Below are positions 18,633 through 28,020 of a DNA stretch of 64,000 nt, piece after piece. Source of the DNA: Lachnospiraceae bacterium. GTDB taxonomy: Bacteria; Bacillota_A; Clostridia; Lachnospirales; Lachnospiraceae. The stretch's first letter is position 1, and every line of letters starts with the position of its first letter. The stretch lies in contig CAAFOY010000030.1 in assembly GCA_900764695.1 (NCBI GenBank), forward strand, positions 62,001-126,000. The letters are read 5' to 3'. The notes below the pieces were generated by a model, which saw only the letters and a program-made list of their open reading frames with translations, ran no database searches and was not told where the DNA came from. Made by a program: the position numbers and the translations under genes.

Positions 18633-19764
18633 AATTAATAGTAAACATATATATAGATTGCTTAACTGCTGCAGAAATAATGAAATAAGAGATGTTGAAA
18701 TAGACAAAGACTATGCCGGTTTTTCAATAAATTATAATCAATATAGTGATCTTGAAAAAATATTAAAAGAAAATAATATTGAAATAGTAAACAGGCAGGA
18801 ATTGGGCATATATACAAAGATTACAAACTTTCAATTTATAAAAAGTGTTATATATATTTTTGCAATTTTTATTTTATTATTAATTGCAAATTCAGCTTTT
18901 ATTTGGAAAATAACTATAAAAGGAAACTATTCCTATACAGCTGAACAAATGATTGATTATGTCCATGAAAAAGGCGTTAAAGAGGGGGTTCTAAAAGAAA
19001 GCATTGATACGGAAAGCTTGGAAAAATCCATACGAAAGAATTTTGATGACATAAGCTGGGTATGCGTTGAGGTAAAAGGCACAAATCTGATTATACATAT
19101 AAAAGAAAATTACATTACGGAAATAAGTGTAAAGGAAGATAAACCATACGACCTGGTGGCAGAATGTGACTGCACAATTGTTTCAGCACTTGTAAGAAGA
19201 GGCAAGCTTAACGTTAATCCTAAAGAAAAGGTTAAAAAAGGTCAGGTTTTAATTACCGGTGTTGTGGATGTTACAGATGAATCGGGGCAGTTGCTTTTTA
19301 ATGAATATTGCAATGCGGACGGAGAAATAATAGGCCAAATAAAAGAAAAATACGAAGAAAAGTTAAACATAAAATATCAGGATAAAAAAACGGAAAAAAG
19401 TACTAAAATTATAGTTCCGTCTTTTTTTGAATACAAATGGATTAAAAACAAGGGGAAGAACAGGGATTTAACCTGTGAAGAAACAAAAATGAAATTCTTC
19501 GGTGACTATTATTTGCCAATATCAATGCAGAAATACACCATAAAGAAATACAAAATAACAGAGAAAAATTATTCCGAAGAACAGGCAGAAAAAATACTAA
19601 ATAATAAATTTAATAATAAAATGTTTGTTATGGAACAAAAAGGCTACAAAATAATACAAAAAAATGTTAAAATAAAAAAGACTATGGACTCCTATGCATT
19701 ATGTGGAAAAATAACATATAACAAACCCATAGGTAAAGTTTCATACATTGACGTAAAAAAATAG
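18607..19764 (+). CDS. yqfD: Sporulation protein YqfD
   Basis: This 385-residue membrane-anchored protein has a hydrophobic segment around residues 80-100 followed by an extracytoplasmic part that includes DDISWVCVEVKGTNLIIHIKEN, a conserved YqfD stretch. Start choice: an open frame begins at GTG 18595, but AGGTGG at 18593-18598 is better placed for GTG 18607. Either way it overlaps the yqfC end, so the two are translationally coupled. Residue and codon use are more AT-rich than in the neighbouring ribosomal genes. Confidence 0.85.
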   Translation: MKFHFYRIKINSKHIYRLLNCCRNNEIRDVEIDKDYAGFSINYNQYSDLEKILKENNIEIVNRQELGIYTKITNFQFIKSVIYIFAIFILLLIANSAFIWKITIKGNYSYTAEQMIDYVHEKGVKEGVLKESIDTESLEKSIRKNFDDISWVCVEVKGTNLIIHIKENYITEISVKEDKPYDLVAECDCTIVSALVRRGKLNVNPKEKVKKGQVLITGVVDVTDESGQLLFNEYCNADGEIIGQIKEKYEEKLNIKYQDKKTEKSTKIIVPSFFEYKWIKNKGKNRDLTCEETKMKFFGDYYLPISMQKYTIKKYKITEKNYSEEQAEKILNNKFNNKMFVMEQKGYKIIQKNVKIKKTMDSYALCGKITYNKPIGKVSYIDVKK

Positions 19765-19785
19765 AGGAGGAAACAGTCAGTATAA

Positions 19786-20784
19786 ATGAGCGTAATTGAG
19801 AATATTATGAATATACCTGCTGAACATGAAAAAAACGTATTTGGCAGTTTTGATGGTAATATTAAAAAAATAGAGAGGACACTTCATGTGACAGTTATTG
19901 CAAGAGATTCTCAGGTAAAGATTATAGGTAGTGATGTTGCAGCAAAAAGAGCCAGAAGTGTTTTTGAGCAGTTGATTGAATTGTCTAAAAGAGGAAATAC
20001 AATAACAGAGCAGAATGTAGATTATGCACTTTCTCTCTCTTATGATAATAAAGAATCAGCCATTGTGGACTTAGATGATAATATTATATGTCGCACAGTT
20101 ATGGGAAAACCTGTTAAGCCTAAAACATTGGGTCAGAAGAAATATGTTGACCAAATAAGGGAAAGAATGATTGTTTTTGGTATAGGTCCTGCAGGAACAG
20201 GTAAAACATATCTTGCAATGGCAATGGCAATTACAGCACTTAAAAATAACGAAGTAAACAAGATTATTCTTACAAGACCTGCAATTGAGGCGGGAGAGAA
20301 TCTTGGCTTTTTGCCGGGAGATTTGCAGAGCAAGGTAGATCCTTACTTAAGACCGCTTTATGATGCTTTATATCAGATTATGGGAGCTGAAAGCTTTATA
20401 TCAAACAGCGAAAAGGGAATTATAGAAGTTGCACCTTTAGCTTACATGCGAGGCAGAACTTTAGATAATGCTTTCATTATTCTTGATGAGGCACAGAACA
20501 CAACACCTGCACAGATGAAAATGTTCCTTACAAGAATAGGTTTTGGCTCAAAAGTAATTGTAACAGGTGACAGAACTCAGAAAGACCTTCCAAGAGATCA
20601 GGTATCAGGCTTGGATGTTGCAATGAAAGTCTTAAAAGATGTTGAAGACATAAGTTTTGTATTCTTGGATAATAACGATGTAGTAAGACATCCTCTTGTA
20701 CAGAAGATTGTAAAAGCTTATGAAGAATATGACAAGAAAATGAGCAACAGAAATTCTAATAGAAACAAGTCAAGGGAAAAATGA
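19786..20784 (+). CDS. phoH: PhoH-family ATPase (YbeZ type)
   Basis: This 332-residue protein has an N-terminal KH-like region, the Walker A GPAGTGKT at 134-141 and a Walker B-like ILDEAQN around 232-238. PhoH/YbeZ proteins are cytoplasmic NTPases linked to RNA metabolism and work with the endonuclease YbeY, which is the next gene. GAGGAGG sits about 15 bases from the ATG, further than usual, and no closer start codon is present. It may be cotranscribed with yqfCD. Confidence 0.93.
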   Translation: MSVIENIMNIPAEHEKNVFGSFDGNIKKIERTLHVTVIARDSQVKIIGSDVAAKRARSVFEQLIELSKRGNTITEQNVDYALSLSYDNKESAIVDLDDNIICRTVMGKPVKPKTLGQKKYVDQIRERMIVFGIGPAGTGKTYLAMAMAITALKNNEVNKIILTRPAIEAGENLGFLPGDLQSKVDPYLRPLYDALYQIMGAESFISNSEKGIIEVAPLAYMRGRTLDNAFIILDEAQNTTPAQMKMFLTRIGFGSKVIVTGDRTQKDLPRDQVSGLDVAMKVLKDVEDISFVFLDNNDVVRHPLVQKIVKAYEEYDKKMSNRNSNRNKSREK

Positions 20785-20840
20785 AAGAGTAACTATATTG
20801 ACGAAACCCATTAAGAAAATATATTGCAAAGGAATAGAAA

Positions 20841-21341
20841 ATGAATATATACATAGAAAATGAATATGACAGGGAAATAGATGTTGATTATACAGATATA
20901 ATTAGCAAAGTAGTTTGCCAGGCAGTTGATTTTGTAAAGTGTCCGTATGAATGTGAGGTTAATGTTACAATTGTTGACAATAATACTATTCACGAAATAA
21001 ACAGGGAACAAAGAAAAATTGACAGACCTACAGATGTTTTGTCATTTCCGATGTTAGATTATGAAGTTGCCGGAGATTTCTCTATGGCAGAGGATGACAT
21101 AAGTAACTTTAATCCTGATTCGGGAGAACTTATTTTAGGAGATATTGTGATTTCCTATGACAAAGTTATTGAACAGGCAGCTGAATATAATCATTCAAGA
21201 AAGAGAGAATTAGCTTTTCTTGTGGCACATAGTATGTTACATTTATTTGGATTTGATCATATGGTTGATGATGAAAGAATCGAAATGGAAGAAAAGCAGA
21301 ACATTATTTTAAATAATCTGGGGATTACAAGAGAAAACTAG
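20841..21341 (+). CDS. ybeY: Endoribonuclease YbeY (rRNA maturation factor)
   Basis: YbeY is a zinc-dependent endoribonuclease involved in 16S 3' end maturation and ribosome quality control. The 166-residue protein has the H-x3-H-x5-H site at H130, H134 and H140 in HSMLHLFGFDH and the conserved RPTDVLSFPM and LGDIVIS. It follows phoH after 56 bases. The usual neighbours yqfF/pgpH, dgkA and era are missing from the cluster here. Confidence 0.96.
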   Translation: MNIYIENEYDREIDVDYTDIISKVVCQAVDFVKCPYECEVNVTIVDNNTIHEINREQRKIDRPTDVLSFPMLDYEVAGDFSMAEDDISNFNPDSGELILGDIVISYDKVIEQAAEYNHSRKRELAFLVAHSMLHLFGFDHMVDDERIEMEEKQNIILNNLGITREN

Positions 21342-21395
21342 CATGGAAACTTACAAGAAGAAATGCAAAAGAAAGAAAAAAAGGGAGATTAGGAA

Positions 21396-22484
21396 ATGGA
21401 AAAAAACAAGAAAATCATTGCCGGCATTGCAGGTGCAGTAGCTCTTATCGCTATTGTAGCAGTATGTATTTTTGCTTTTGGCAGTGGTAAAGAGAAAAAG
21501 ATAACAGAAAACAAAGAAACAACAACAGTTGCTGAAACAACTACAGTACCTGAAACAACAGCACAGCCTAAAGGTATCAGTATGCTTACAGGAGAGCATA
21601 TAAGTGAAAAGCTTGCTGAAAAAAGACCTGTTGCAGTTATGTACAATAATATTATTAATGCCATTCCACATTCAGGTATTGATAATGCAGGGATTGTATA
21701 TGAAGCACCTGTTGAGGGAAGCATAACAAGACTTATGGCTCTTTTTGAGAATTATGGTAAGCTTAAAAAGATTGGTTCAGTTAGAAGCTGCAGACTTTAT
21801 TATTGCTATTTCGCTTTGGAATGGGATGCAATTTATTGCCATTTCGGACAGTCAAAATATGCTTTAGATTTCTTGAAAAGTGACGCAATTGACAACATAG
21901 GTTCATTTAATGCTGAAAGCGGTTATTACAGAACATCGGACAGAGTTGCTCCACATAACTGTTTTACCAGTGCGAAGGGAATTGACAGTTCAATTAAGAA
22001 ACTTGGTTACAGAAGAAAATATAAGAATGGATACAAATCACACTTTAGTTTTGCTACTGACAATGAAAAGATTTCTCTTCAGTCAACAAAGCAGGCAAAC
22101 AAAGTTAAACTTGGATATCCTGTAAATAAACCTTGGTTTGAGTATAATCAGAAAGACGGACAGTATTACAGATTCCAGTATGGAAAAAAACATATTGATG
22201 ACCAGAACAATAAACAGCTTCACTGCTCAAACATTATAATTCAGTTTGTTAATGCTACTTTATATCCTGATGGAAAAAGCCTTGATATGACTTTAACAGG
22301 AAGTGGAAACGGCTGGTTTATTACTAATGGAAAAGCTGAAAAAATCACTTGGAAGAAAGACCAGAAAAAGGGCAGAACAACATACTTAGATAAGTCAGGT
22401 AAGGAAATAGTTTTAAATCAGGGAAAAACATGGATTTGTATGGTTCAGAATGAATATTCAAATGATGTAAAAATTTCTAAATAA
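21396..22484 (+). CDS. DUF3048 (YerB-like) membrane-anchored extracellular protein
   Basis: This 362-residue protein starts with a positive N-terminus and one hydrophobic segment (about 7-28), then a Thr/Glu-rich linker near 40-55 (TTTVAETTTVPETTAQP), then a DUF3048 domain with MYNNIINAIPHSGIDNAGIV and GSVRSCRLYY. No lipobox is visible, so it is probably anchored by the uncleaved helix and exposed outside. YerB in Bacillus is a lipoprotein of unsettled function. The linker repeats ETTTV, a common spacer in surface proteins. The ribosome binding site is AGGAAA-like after a GGGAGATTAGG tract. Confidence 0.82.
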   Translation: MEKNKKIIAGIAGAVALIAIVAVCIFAFGSGKEKKITENKETTTVAETTTVPETTAQPKGISMLTGEHISEKLAEKRPVAVMYNNIINAIPHSGIDNAGIVYEAPVEGSITRLMALFENYGKLKKIGSVRSCRLYYCYFALEWDAIYCHFGQSKYALDFLKSDAIDNIGSFNAESGYYRTSDRVAPHNCFTSAKGIDSSIKKLGYRRKYKNGYKSHFSFATDNEKISLQSTKQANKVKLGYPVNKPWFEYNQKDGQYYRFQYGKKHIDDQNNKQLHCSNIIIQFVNATLYPDGKSLDMTLTGSGNGWFITNGKAEKITWKKDQKKGRTTYLDKSGKEIVLNQGKTWICMVQNEYSNDVKISK

Positions 22485-22516
22485 TTATTTGAGTTGTTAT
22501 CAAAAGGCTATCCGGA

Positions 22517-22545
22517 TTGTTATTTCAAAAGTTATTGTGTTAAAT
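22517..22545 (+). promoter_or_regulatory. Possible promoter for cdd
   Basis: TTGTTA, 17 bases and TTAAAT lie about 40 bases upstream of cdd. Both hexamers are imperfect, so this is tentative. Confidence 0.35.
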
Positions 22546-22583
22546 ACAAATTGGATCTTGAAAAATATTTAGAGGTATGTTAA

Positions 22584-22973
22584 ATGGATAACAGAAAATT
22601 GATAGATAAGGCCTTAGAGGCAATGAATTACGCATATGCTCCATATAGTAAATTTAAAGTTGGAGCGGCACTTATTACAGATGGAGTTGTTTATACCGGT
22701 TGCAATATTGAAAATAGTTCTTTTGGAGCTACAATTTGTGCAGAAAGATGTGCAATTTCAAAAGCTGTAAGTGAAGGCCATAAAAATATTCAAAAAATAG
22801 CCATTGTAAGTTCATCAGGAGATTTCACTCCACCTTGTGGTATTTGCCGTCAGGTTATGGAAGAATTTATGGCTGATGGAACAGTTGTCCTTAGTAATGG
22901 CAAAGAAATTAAAGAATATACAGTAAGAGATCTTCTTCCGGCAGGATTTTCTGCGGAGGATATGAAAGGGTAA
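22584..22973 (+). CDS. cdd: Cytidine deaminase
   Basis: This 129-residue zinc enzyme deaminates cytidine and deoxycytidine to uridine forms in pyrimidine salvage. The catalytic C52-A-E54 and the PC85GIC88 zinc motif are intact, with substrate residues in NIENSSFGATICAE. The length is normal for the tetrameric type. The next gene starts 5 bases later. Confidence 0.96.
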   Translation: MDNRKLIDKALEAMNYAYAPYSKFKVGAALITDGVVYTGCNIENSSFGATICAERCAISKAVSEGHKNIQKIAIVSSSGDFTPPCGICRQVMEEFMADGTVVLSNGKEIKEYTVRDLLPAGFSAEDMKG

Positions 22974-22977
22974 TAAA

Positions 22978-24630
22978 ATGGGACGAAAATCAAAAAACAG
23001 TTTTGTAATTCAGGGAAGTATACTGGCTTTTGCAGGAATATTAGTAAGAATTATAGGCTTAATTTATAGAATACCGTTAACAAGAATTTTAGGAGATGAA
23101 GGTAACGGATATTATTCTACAGCATATGACATTTACAATGTTTTAATTTTGCTGTCATCTCAGAGTATGCCTTTGGCAGTATCAAAAATAGTATCAGAAA
23201 AGTTAGAGCGAAGACAGTATAAGAATGCTTATAAAATTTTTAAGGGGGCATTGTTTTACGGTGCAGTTTTAGGCGTTTCATTTGGTCTGTTTGCTTTCCT
23301 TGGAGCCGACTGGCTTGCAACTTCAGTTTATAAGAGCCAGCCTGCAGCAGTTGCACTTAAAGTTTTGGCACCTACACTTACTGTTGCCTGCATTCTTGGT
23401 GTAATGCGTGGATATTTCCAGGGAATGGGAAATATGATTCCAACAGCAATATCACAGATTTTTGAACAGATTGTCAATGCGGTTGTCAGCGTAATTGCAG
23501 CATATGAACTTACGGTTTACGGTGTATCAATTAGCAAAATGTCAAAACTTGGTGAGTCGGCAGGTCCTGCATATGGAGCAGCAGGTGGTACATTAGGTAC
23601 TTTAACAGGTGCCATTGCGGCATTAATAATTGTAGTTATTGTATTTTGGAACTCATATGGAAATATAAAGAAACCTATAAGAAAAGACAAAACAAAGGTA
23701 GAGGACAGTTACGCAACAATAACAAAAGTTATTATATTTACAATTACACCTGTATTAATAAGCAGTACAATTTATAACATCAGCAATCTTCTTGACAATC
23801 CTATATACGGAAATATTGTCACGGGAATTTTTGATGTTTCATCAAAAACAAGAGCTGAATTATGGGGTGTATACAGTGCTAAATATAGGGTGCTTACAAC
23901 AATGCCTATAGCAATTGCTTCATCATTATCTACAGCAATTGTTCCTGCAATGGTAAGATCTTATATAGCAAAAGACAAACAGGGAATGGAGAACAAAGTT
24001 TCACTGGCATTAAAGTTTTCAATGCTTATAGCTTTCCCTTGTGGTATGGGATTATCAGTTTTAGGTGGACCGATTAACCAGTTATTATTTGGAGATGGAA
24101 GCAAAAGAACGGCAACAATTATGATTTTTAGTTTACTTACAGTAGTTGTTTTCTCACTTTCAACTATAAGTAATGCTATTTTACAGGGAATAGACAAGCT
24201 TAACATACCGATTAAAAATTCAGCAATATCACTTGTGCTTCATTTGATAATATTGCCTGTTTTATTAATTGTGTTTAGATTGGATATTTACGCAGTTGTT
24301 ATTGGGGATATTACTTTTGGTCTTACAGTTTCAATATTAAATGCTTTTTCAATTAAGAAACATATGGGTTACAGCCATGATTTAAGGGAAACATTCCTAA
24401 GACCTTTTATTTGTTCAGTAGCAATGGGGATTATGTGTTATCTTGCATATTGGTTAACTTCAAAAATTATACCAATTAATGCATTATGTACATTATTTGC
24501 CATTATGGTAGCTGTTATTGTGTATGCTGTTGTTCTTATTATTTCGGGAACAGTTACAGAAAATGAACTTATGAGTGTTCCAAAGGGAACAATGTTAATC
24601 AGACTTTTGAAAAAAGTTCATTTATTATAG
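22978..24630 (+). CDS. SpoVB/YtgP-type polysaccharide flippase (MOP superfamily)
   Basis: This 550-residue protein has about 14 hydrophobic helices and the family N-terminus FVIQGSILAFAGILVRIIGL followed by RIPLTRILGDEGNGYY. SpoVB and YtgP-like proteins are lipid-linked oligosaccharide flippases for wall or spore-cortex precursors. Sequence reading alone cannot decide whether this one is the vegetative or the sporulation version. It is coupled to cdd by a 4-base gap. Confidence 0.85.
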   Translation: MGRKSKNSFVIQGSILAFAGILVRIIGLIYRIPLTRILGDEGNGYYSTAYDIYNVLILLSSQSMPLAVSKIVSEKLERRQYKNAYKIFKGALFYGAVLGVSFGLFAFLGADWLATSVYKSQPAAVALKVLAPTLTVACILGVMRGYFQGMGNMIPTAISQIFEQIVNAVVSVIAAYELTVYGVSISKMSKLGESAGPAYGAAGGTLGTLTGAIAALIIVVIVFWNSYGNIKKPIRKDKTKVEDSYATITKVIIFTITPVLISSTIYNISNLLDNPIYGNIVTGIFDVSSKTRAELWGVYSAKYRVLTTMPIAIASSLSTAIVPAMVRSYIAKDKQGMENKVSLALKFSMLIAFPCGMGLSVLGGPINQLLFGDGSKRTATIMIFSLLTVVVFSLSTISNAILQGIDKLNIPIKNSAISLVLHLIILPVLLIVFRLDIYAVVIGDITFGLTVSILNAFSIKKHMGYSHDLRETFLRPFICSVAMGIMCYLAYWLTSKIIPINALCTLFAIMVAVIVYAVVLIISGTVTENELMSVPKGTMLIRLLKKVHLL

Positions 24631-24677
24631 TATAAAATTACAGAATATGTAAAAAATATATGCAAGGAGTTGAAAAA

Positions 24678-25028
24678 ATGAGTAAACGTGCATATATTTT
24701 TTATTTACTGGTATTAATTATAGGTTTTGGAATTGCTTATGTATCAGGAATTAGATTTGGAACAAACAATAATGTAAATAAATACACCGAAAATAAGTCT
24801 ATTAATACTAATTCATTAACAGATGAAAATTCTGAAGTAGAAGGTTATTGGATTATAGCTGTAGACAATAAATTAAAAGTTTACAAAAAAGACAAGAAAA
24901 CAATCATGGCTGAAACAGATATAGATATTTCAGACTTTTCCTTAAAGGAAAAAAATATGTTACAAAACGGAGTTTATTACGAAAACGCAGAGGAGTTGTT
25001 TAAGTATCTTGAGTCAAATACCAGCTGA
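24678..25028 (+). CDS. Small membrane protein with a BofC-C-like domain
   Basis: This 116-residue protein has one N-terminal hydrophobic helix (about 7-24, with YIFYLLVLIIGFGIAYVSG) and a C-terminal part of about 65 residues. That part, EGYWIIAVDNKLKVYKKD to ENAEELFKYLESNTS, resembles the C-terminal domain of the forespore protein BofC, which is widespread alone in Clostridia. AAGGAG at 24664-24669 fixes the ATG at 24678. It lies next to a SpoVB-like gene, so a sporulation or envelope role is possible but not shown. Confidence 0.6.
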   Translation: MSKRAYIFYLLVLIIGFGIAYVSGIRFGTNNNVNKYTENKSINTNSLTDENSEVEGYWIIAVDNKLKVYKKDKKTIMAETDIDISDFSLKEKNMLQNGVYYENAEELFKYLESNTS

Positions 25029-25099
25029 TACTACAATGCCTAACATATAAAGTTTGAAAATGAATATATAAAGATAACAATAAAAAATAAGGATGAAAT

Positions 25100-26317
25100 A
25101 TGGATGTAATAATAATAGGTGCCGGTGCTTCCGGACTTATGGCTGCGATTACTGCTGCAAATCAGGGAGCAAAGGTTACTGTAATAGAACATGAAAATAA
25201 GCCGGGCAAGAAGATTCTTGTTACAGGTAATGGAAAATGTAATATTACAAATACAAAAATGAATGAAGAGTGCTTTTATGGCAACAAAAATTTTATAAAA
25301 AATGTATTAGACAACTTTGGATATAAAGACACCATTGAATTTTTTATGTCACTGGGAATGAGAACTAAGGATAAGAACGGATATATTTATCCTGCAGGAG
25401 AACAGGCAGCAACAGTTCTTGAAATTTTAAGAATTACCGCTGAAAATCTTGGGGTGAAAATTAAAACAAATAATAATGTTAAGTCTGTAAAATATAGTGA
25501 TAGAAAGTTTTTGGTAGATATAGGAATTGAATTACAGTGTGATAAGCTTATTGTTGCCACTGGAGGAATGGCTGCTCCAAAAACAGGATCCACAGGATTA
25601 GGATATCCTTTGGCTGAACAGTTTGGTCATACAATTGTTGAAACAAAGCCTGCACTTACAGCTTTAATTACTGAAAAAGACTTACTTAATAAGGCGGCAG
25701 GTGTAAGAACAACAGCCAATATATGGTTTGAAAATAGTACCAGGGAAAAAGACGGAAATTCTAATGAGGCTAATAAATATTCTGAAACAGGGGAATTACA
25801 GATTACAGATTATGGCATATCCGGAATACCTGTTTTTAACATAAGCAGAATGGCCACTAAGGGAACATTAATACATATTGATTTTATTCCTGATTATTCA
25901 ATAAATGACATTGTTGAATATTGGGCAAAAACATCTGATTACAATCCTAAAATTCAGTTAGGCACAGTAATGGATGGAATGTTAAATACAAAGATTACAG
26001 CAGTTATGCTAGAAAAAGCATGTATAAAATACGATTGTTTGCTTGGAGAGTTACATTTAGATGAAACACTTAATTTGCTTAAATTGTTAAAGGATTATCA
26101 GATTGTTGTAAATAAGCCAAGAGGTTTTAATTTTGCTCAGGTTACGGCTGGCGGAGTAAGCACGGAAGAGGTTAATAGTCTGACTATGGAATCAAAAAAA
26201 CAACCGGGATTATATTTTGCAGGAGAAATACTTGATGTAGATGGCATATGCGGAGGCTATAATTTACAGTTTGCCTGGGCAACAGGAGCTACTGCCGGAA
26301 GGAATTGTGTAGAATGA
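25100..26317 (+). CDS. FAD-dependent oxidoreductase of the HI0933/YhiN family
   Basis: This 405-residue flavoprotein has an N-terminal dinucleotide-binding site (IIIGAGASGLMAAITA), followed by the family signature KPGKKILVTGNGKCNITN and a C-terminal GGVSTEEV / FAGEILDVDGICGGYNLQFAWATG block. The substrate is unknown for this family. Its stop overlaps the next start (ATGA), so the two flavoproteins are made together. Confidence 0.9.
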   Translation: MDVIIIGAGASGLMAAITAANQGAKVTVIEHENKPGKKILVTGNGKCNITNTKMNEECFYGNKNFIKNVLDNFGYKDTIEFFMSLGMRTKDKNGYIYPAGEQAATVLEILRITAENLGVKIKTNNNVKSVKYSDRKFLVDIGIELQCDKLIVATGGMAAPKTGSTGLGYPLAEQFGHTIVETKPALTALITEKDLLNKAAGVRTTANIWFENSTREKDGNSNEANKYSETGELQITDYGISGIPVFNISRMATKGTLIHIDFIPDYSINDIVEYWAKTSDYNPKIQLGTVMDGMLNTKITAVMLEKACIKYDCLLGELHLDETLNLLKLLKDYQIVVNKPRGFNFAQVTAGGVSTEEVNSLTMESKKQPGLYFAGEILDVDGICGGYNLQFAWATGATAGRNCVE

Positions 26318-27906
26318 AATTTATAAAAGTATCAAATATTAAAATTAACGTGGACGAAAGCGTGGATATAGCTTTCGAAAAAGCAATTAAGGAAGCAGGA
26401 ATCAATAACAAAGACATTATTGAGCAAAAAATAGTTAAATATTCAATTGATGCAAGACATAAAGATAGTATTAAAAAGTTATATACAATAGGTTTTAAAA
26501 TAAAAAAATATAACAAGAATAGGAAAAATGTTGTTGTCCTTGACAGGGAACCTGAATATGAATTTGTGCCAACAGGAACAGAAAAACTAAAAAACAGACC
26601 TGTTATTGTAGGCTTTGGCCCTGCAGGAATGTTTTGCGGATATATGCTTGCAATGTATGGTTACAAGCCAATTATTGTTGAAAGAGGAAGTAAGGTTGAC
26701 CAAAGACTTAAGAAAATAGAAGAATTCTGGTCTACGGGAAAACTTGATGAAAATTCAAATGTGCAGTTTGGAGAAGGCGGTGCAGGAACCTTTTCAGATG
26801 GCAAATTAAATACGGGAATAAAGGATAAAGAAAACAGAATAAATTTAGTTTTGAAAACTTTTGTGGAAAATGGAGCAAAAGAAAATATTCTCTATGATGC
26901 AAAACCACACGTAGGCACGGACATACTTTCAGTTGTTGTAAAAAATATGCGTAAATATATTGAAAGTAAAGGCGGGACATTTTATTTTGACACTGAAATG
27001 ACTGATTTTACAACAGAAAATAATGTTCTAAAGGCTGTTAAACTTAGCAATGGGGAAGAAATAGAAACAAATATTTGTGTACTTGCCATAGGGCATAGTG
27101 CAAGAGATACCTTTGAAATGATTTTCAATAAAGGCATAAATATGGAACAGAAACCTTTTGCCATAGGTGTAAGAGTTGAACATCCTCAGGAAAAGATAAA
27201 CAAAAGTCAGTACGGCTTTAGTGATAACCGTTTAGGAGCTGCAAGCTACAAACTTACATATAAAACGGACAACGGACGTGGAGTTTACTCTTTCTGTATG
27301 TGTCCCGGAGGATTTGTTGTAAATGCAGCTTCTGAAAAGGAAACATGCGTAGTTAACGGAATGAGTTATAGTAAGCGTGACAGCAGAAATGCCAACAGTG
27401 CCATTGTAACAACTGTAACACCACAGGATTATCCATCAAAACATCCTTTGGCAGGAGTGGAATTTCAAAGAAAATTAGAGAGAAAAGCTTTTGCTGAAGG
27501 AAATGGAAATATTCCAATTCAAAGACTGGAAGATTTTAGAAACAATAAAAAAACAGAGGCACTTGGAAAAATCACCCCTGAAATAAAAGGAAAATATTCT
27601 TTTGGTAATTTAAATAATGTATTGCCTGAATATGTTTGTAAATCCATAAGTGATGCAATGGAATATTTTGAAAGAAAGATAGAGGGCTTTAATGACAATG
27701 ACACAATAATGTCAGCAGTTGAAAGCAGAACATCATCCCCTGTAAGAATAATAAGAGATGAAAATTACCAGTCAAATGTTAGGGGACTTATTCCTGCAGG
27801 CGAGGGCGCAGGATATGCGGGAGGAATAACATCTGCTGCAATAGACGGAATAAAAATATTTGAATTTATTGGCAAAAATTTTCACAAACCGGAAGATTTT
27901 TGTTAG
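26314..27906 (+). CDS. FAD-dependent dehydrogenase-like protein (COG2509 type)
   Basis: This 530-residue protein has an N-terminal region of about 90 residues, then a flavin-binding motif (VGFGPAGMFCGYMLAMYG) and GGAGTFSDGKLNTGI, typical of the large uncharacterised NAD(FAD)-utilising dehydrogenases of Clostridia. The C-terminal LIPAGEGAGYAGGITSAAID completes the flavin site. The ATG at 26314 overlaps the previous stop as ATGA. A TTG three codons earlier is less likely. Substrate unknown. Confidence 0.88.
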   Translation: MKFIKVSNIKINVDESVDIAFEKAIKEAGINNKDIIEQKIVKYSIDARHKDSIKKLYTIGFKIKKYNKNRKNVVVLDREPEYEFVPTGTEKLKNRPVIVGFGPAGMFCGYMLAMYGYKPIIVERGSKVDQRLKKIEEFWSTGKLDENSNVQFGEGGAGTFSDGKLNTGIKDKENRINLVLKTFVENGAKENILYDAKPHVGTDILSVVVKNMRKYIESKGGTFYFDTEMTDFTTENNVLKAVKLSNGEEIETNICVLAIGHSARDTFEMIFNKGINMEQKPFAIGVRVEHPQEKINKSQYGFSDNRLGAASYKLTYKTDNGRGVYSFCMCPGGFVVNAASEKETCVVNGMSYSKRDSRNANSAIVTTVTPQDYPSKHPLAGVEFQRKLERKAFAEGNGNIPIQRLEDFRNNKKTEALGKITPEIKGKYSFGNLNNVLPEYVCKSISDAMEYFERKIEGFNDNDTIMSAVESRTSSPVRIIRDENYQSNVRGLIPAGEGAGYAGGITSAAIDGIKIFEFIGKNFHKPEDFC

Positions 27907-27915
27907 GGCATAATA

Positions 27916-27944
27916 ATGACTTTTTCGTGAAAATGTAGTATTAT
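27916..27944 (+). promoter_or_regulatory. Possible promoter for the unrecognised protein at 28021
   Basis: ATGACT, 17 bases and TATTAT follow the stop of the flavoprotein gene. The -35 is the same as that proposed for rbgA. Confidence 0.45.
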
Positions 27945-28020
27945 ATAAAGATGTATTTTTCTTGTGTAAGGCAAGATATAAATGGAACGCATTAGAGAGA
28001 ACTTAATTAAGGAGAGTTTA

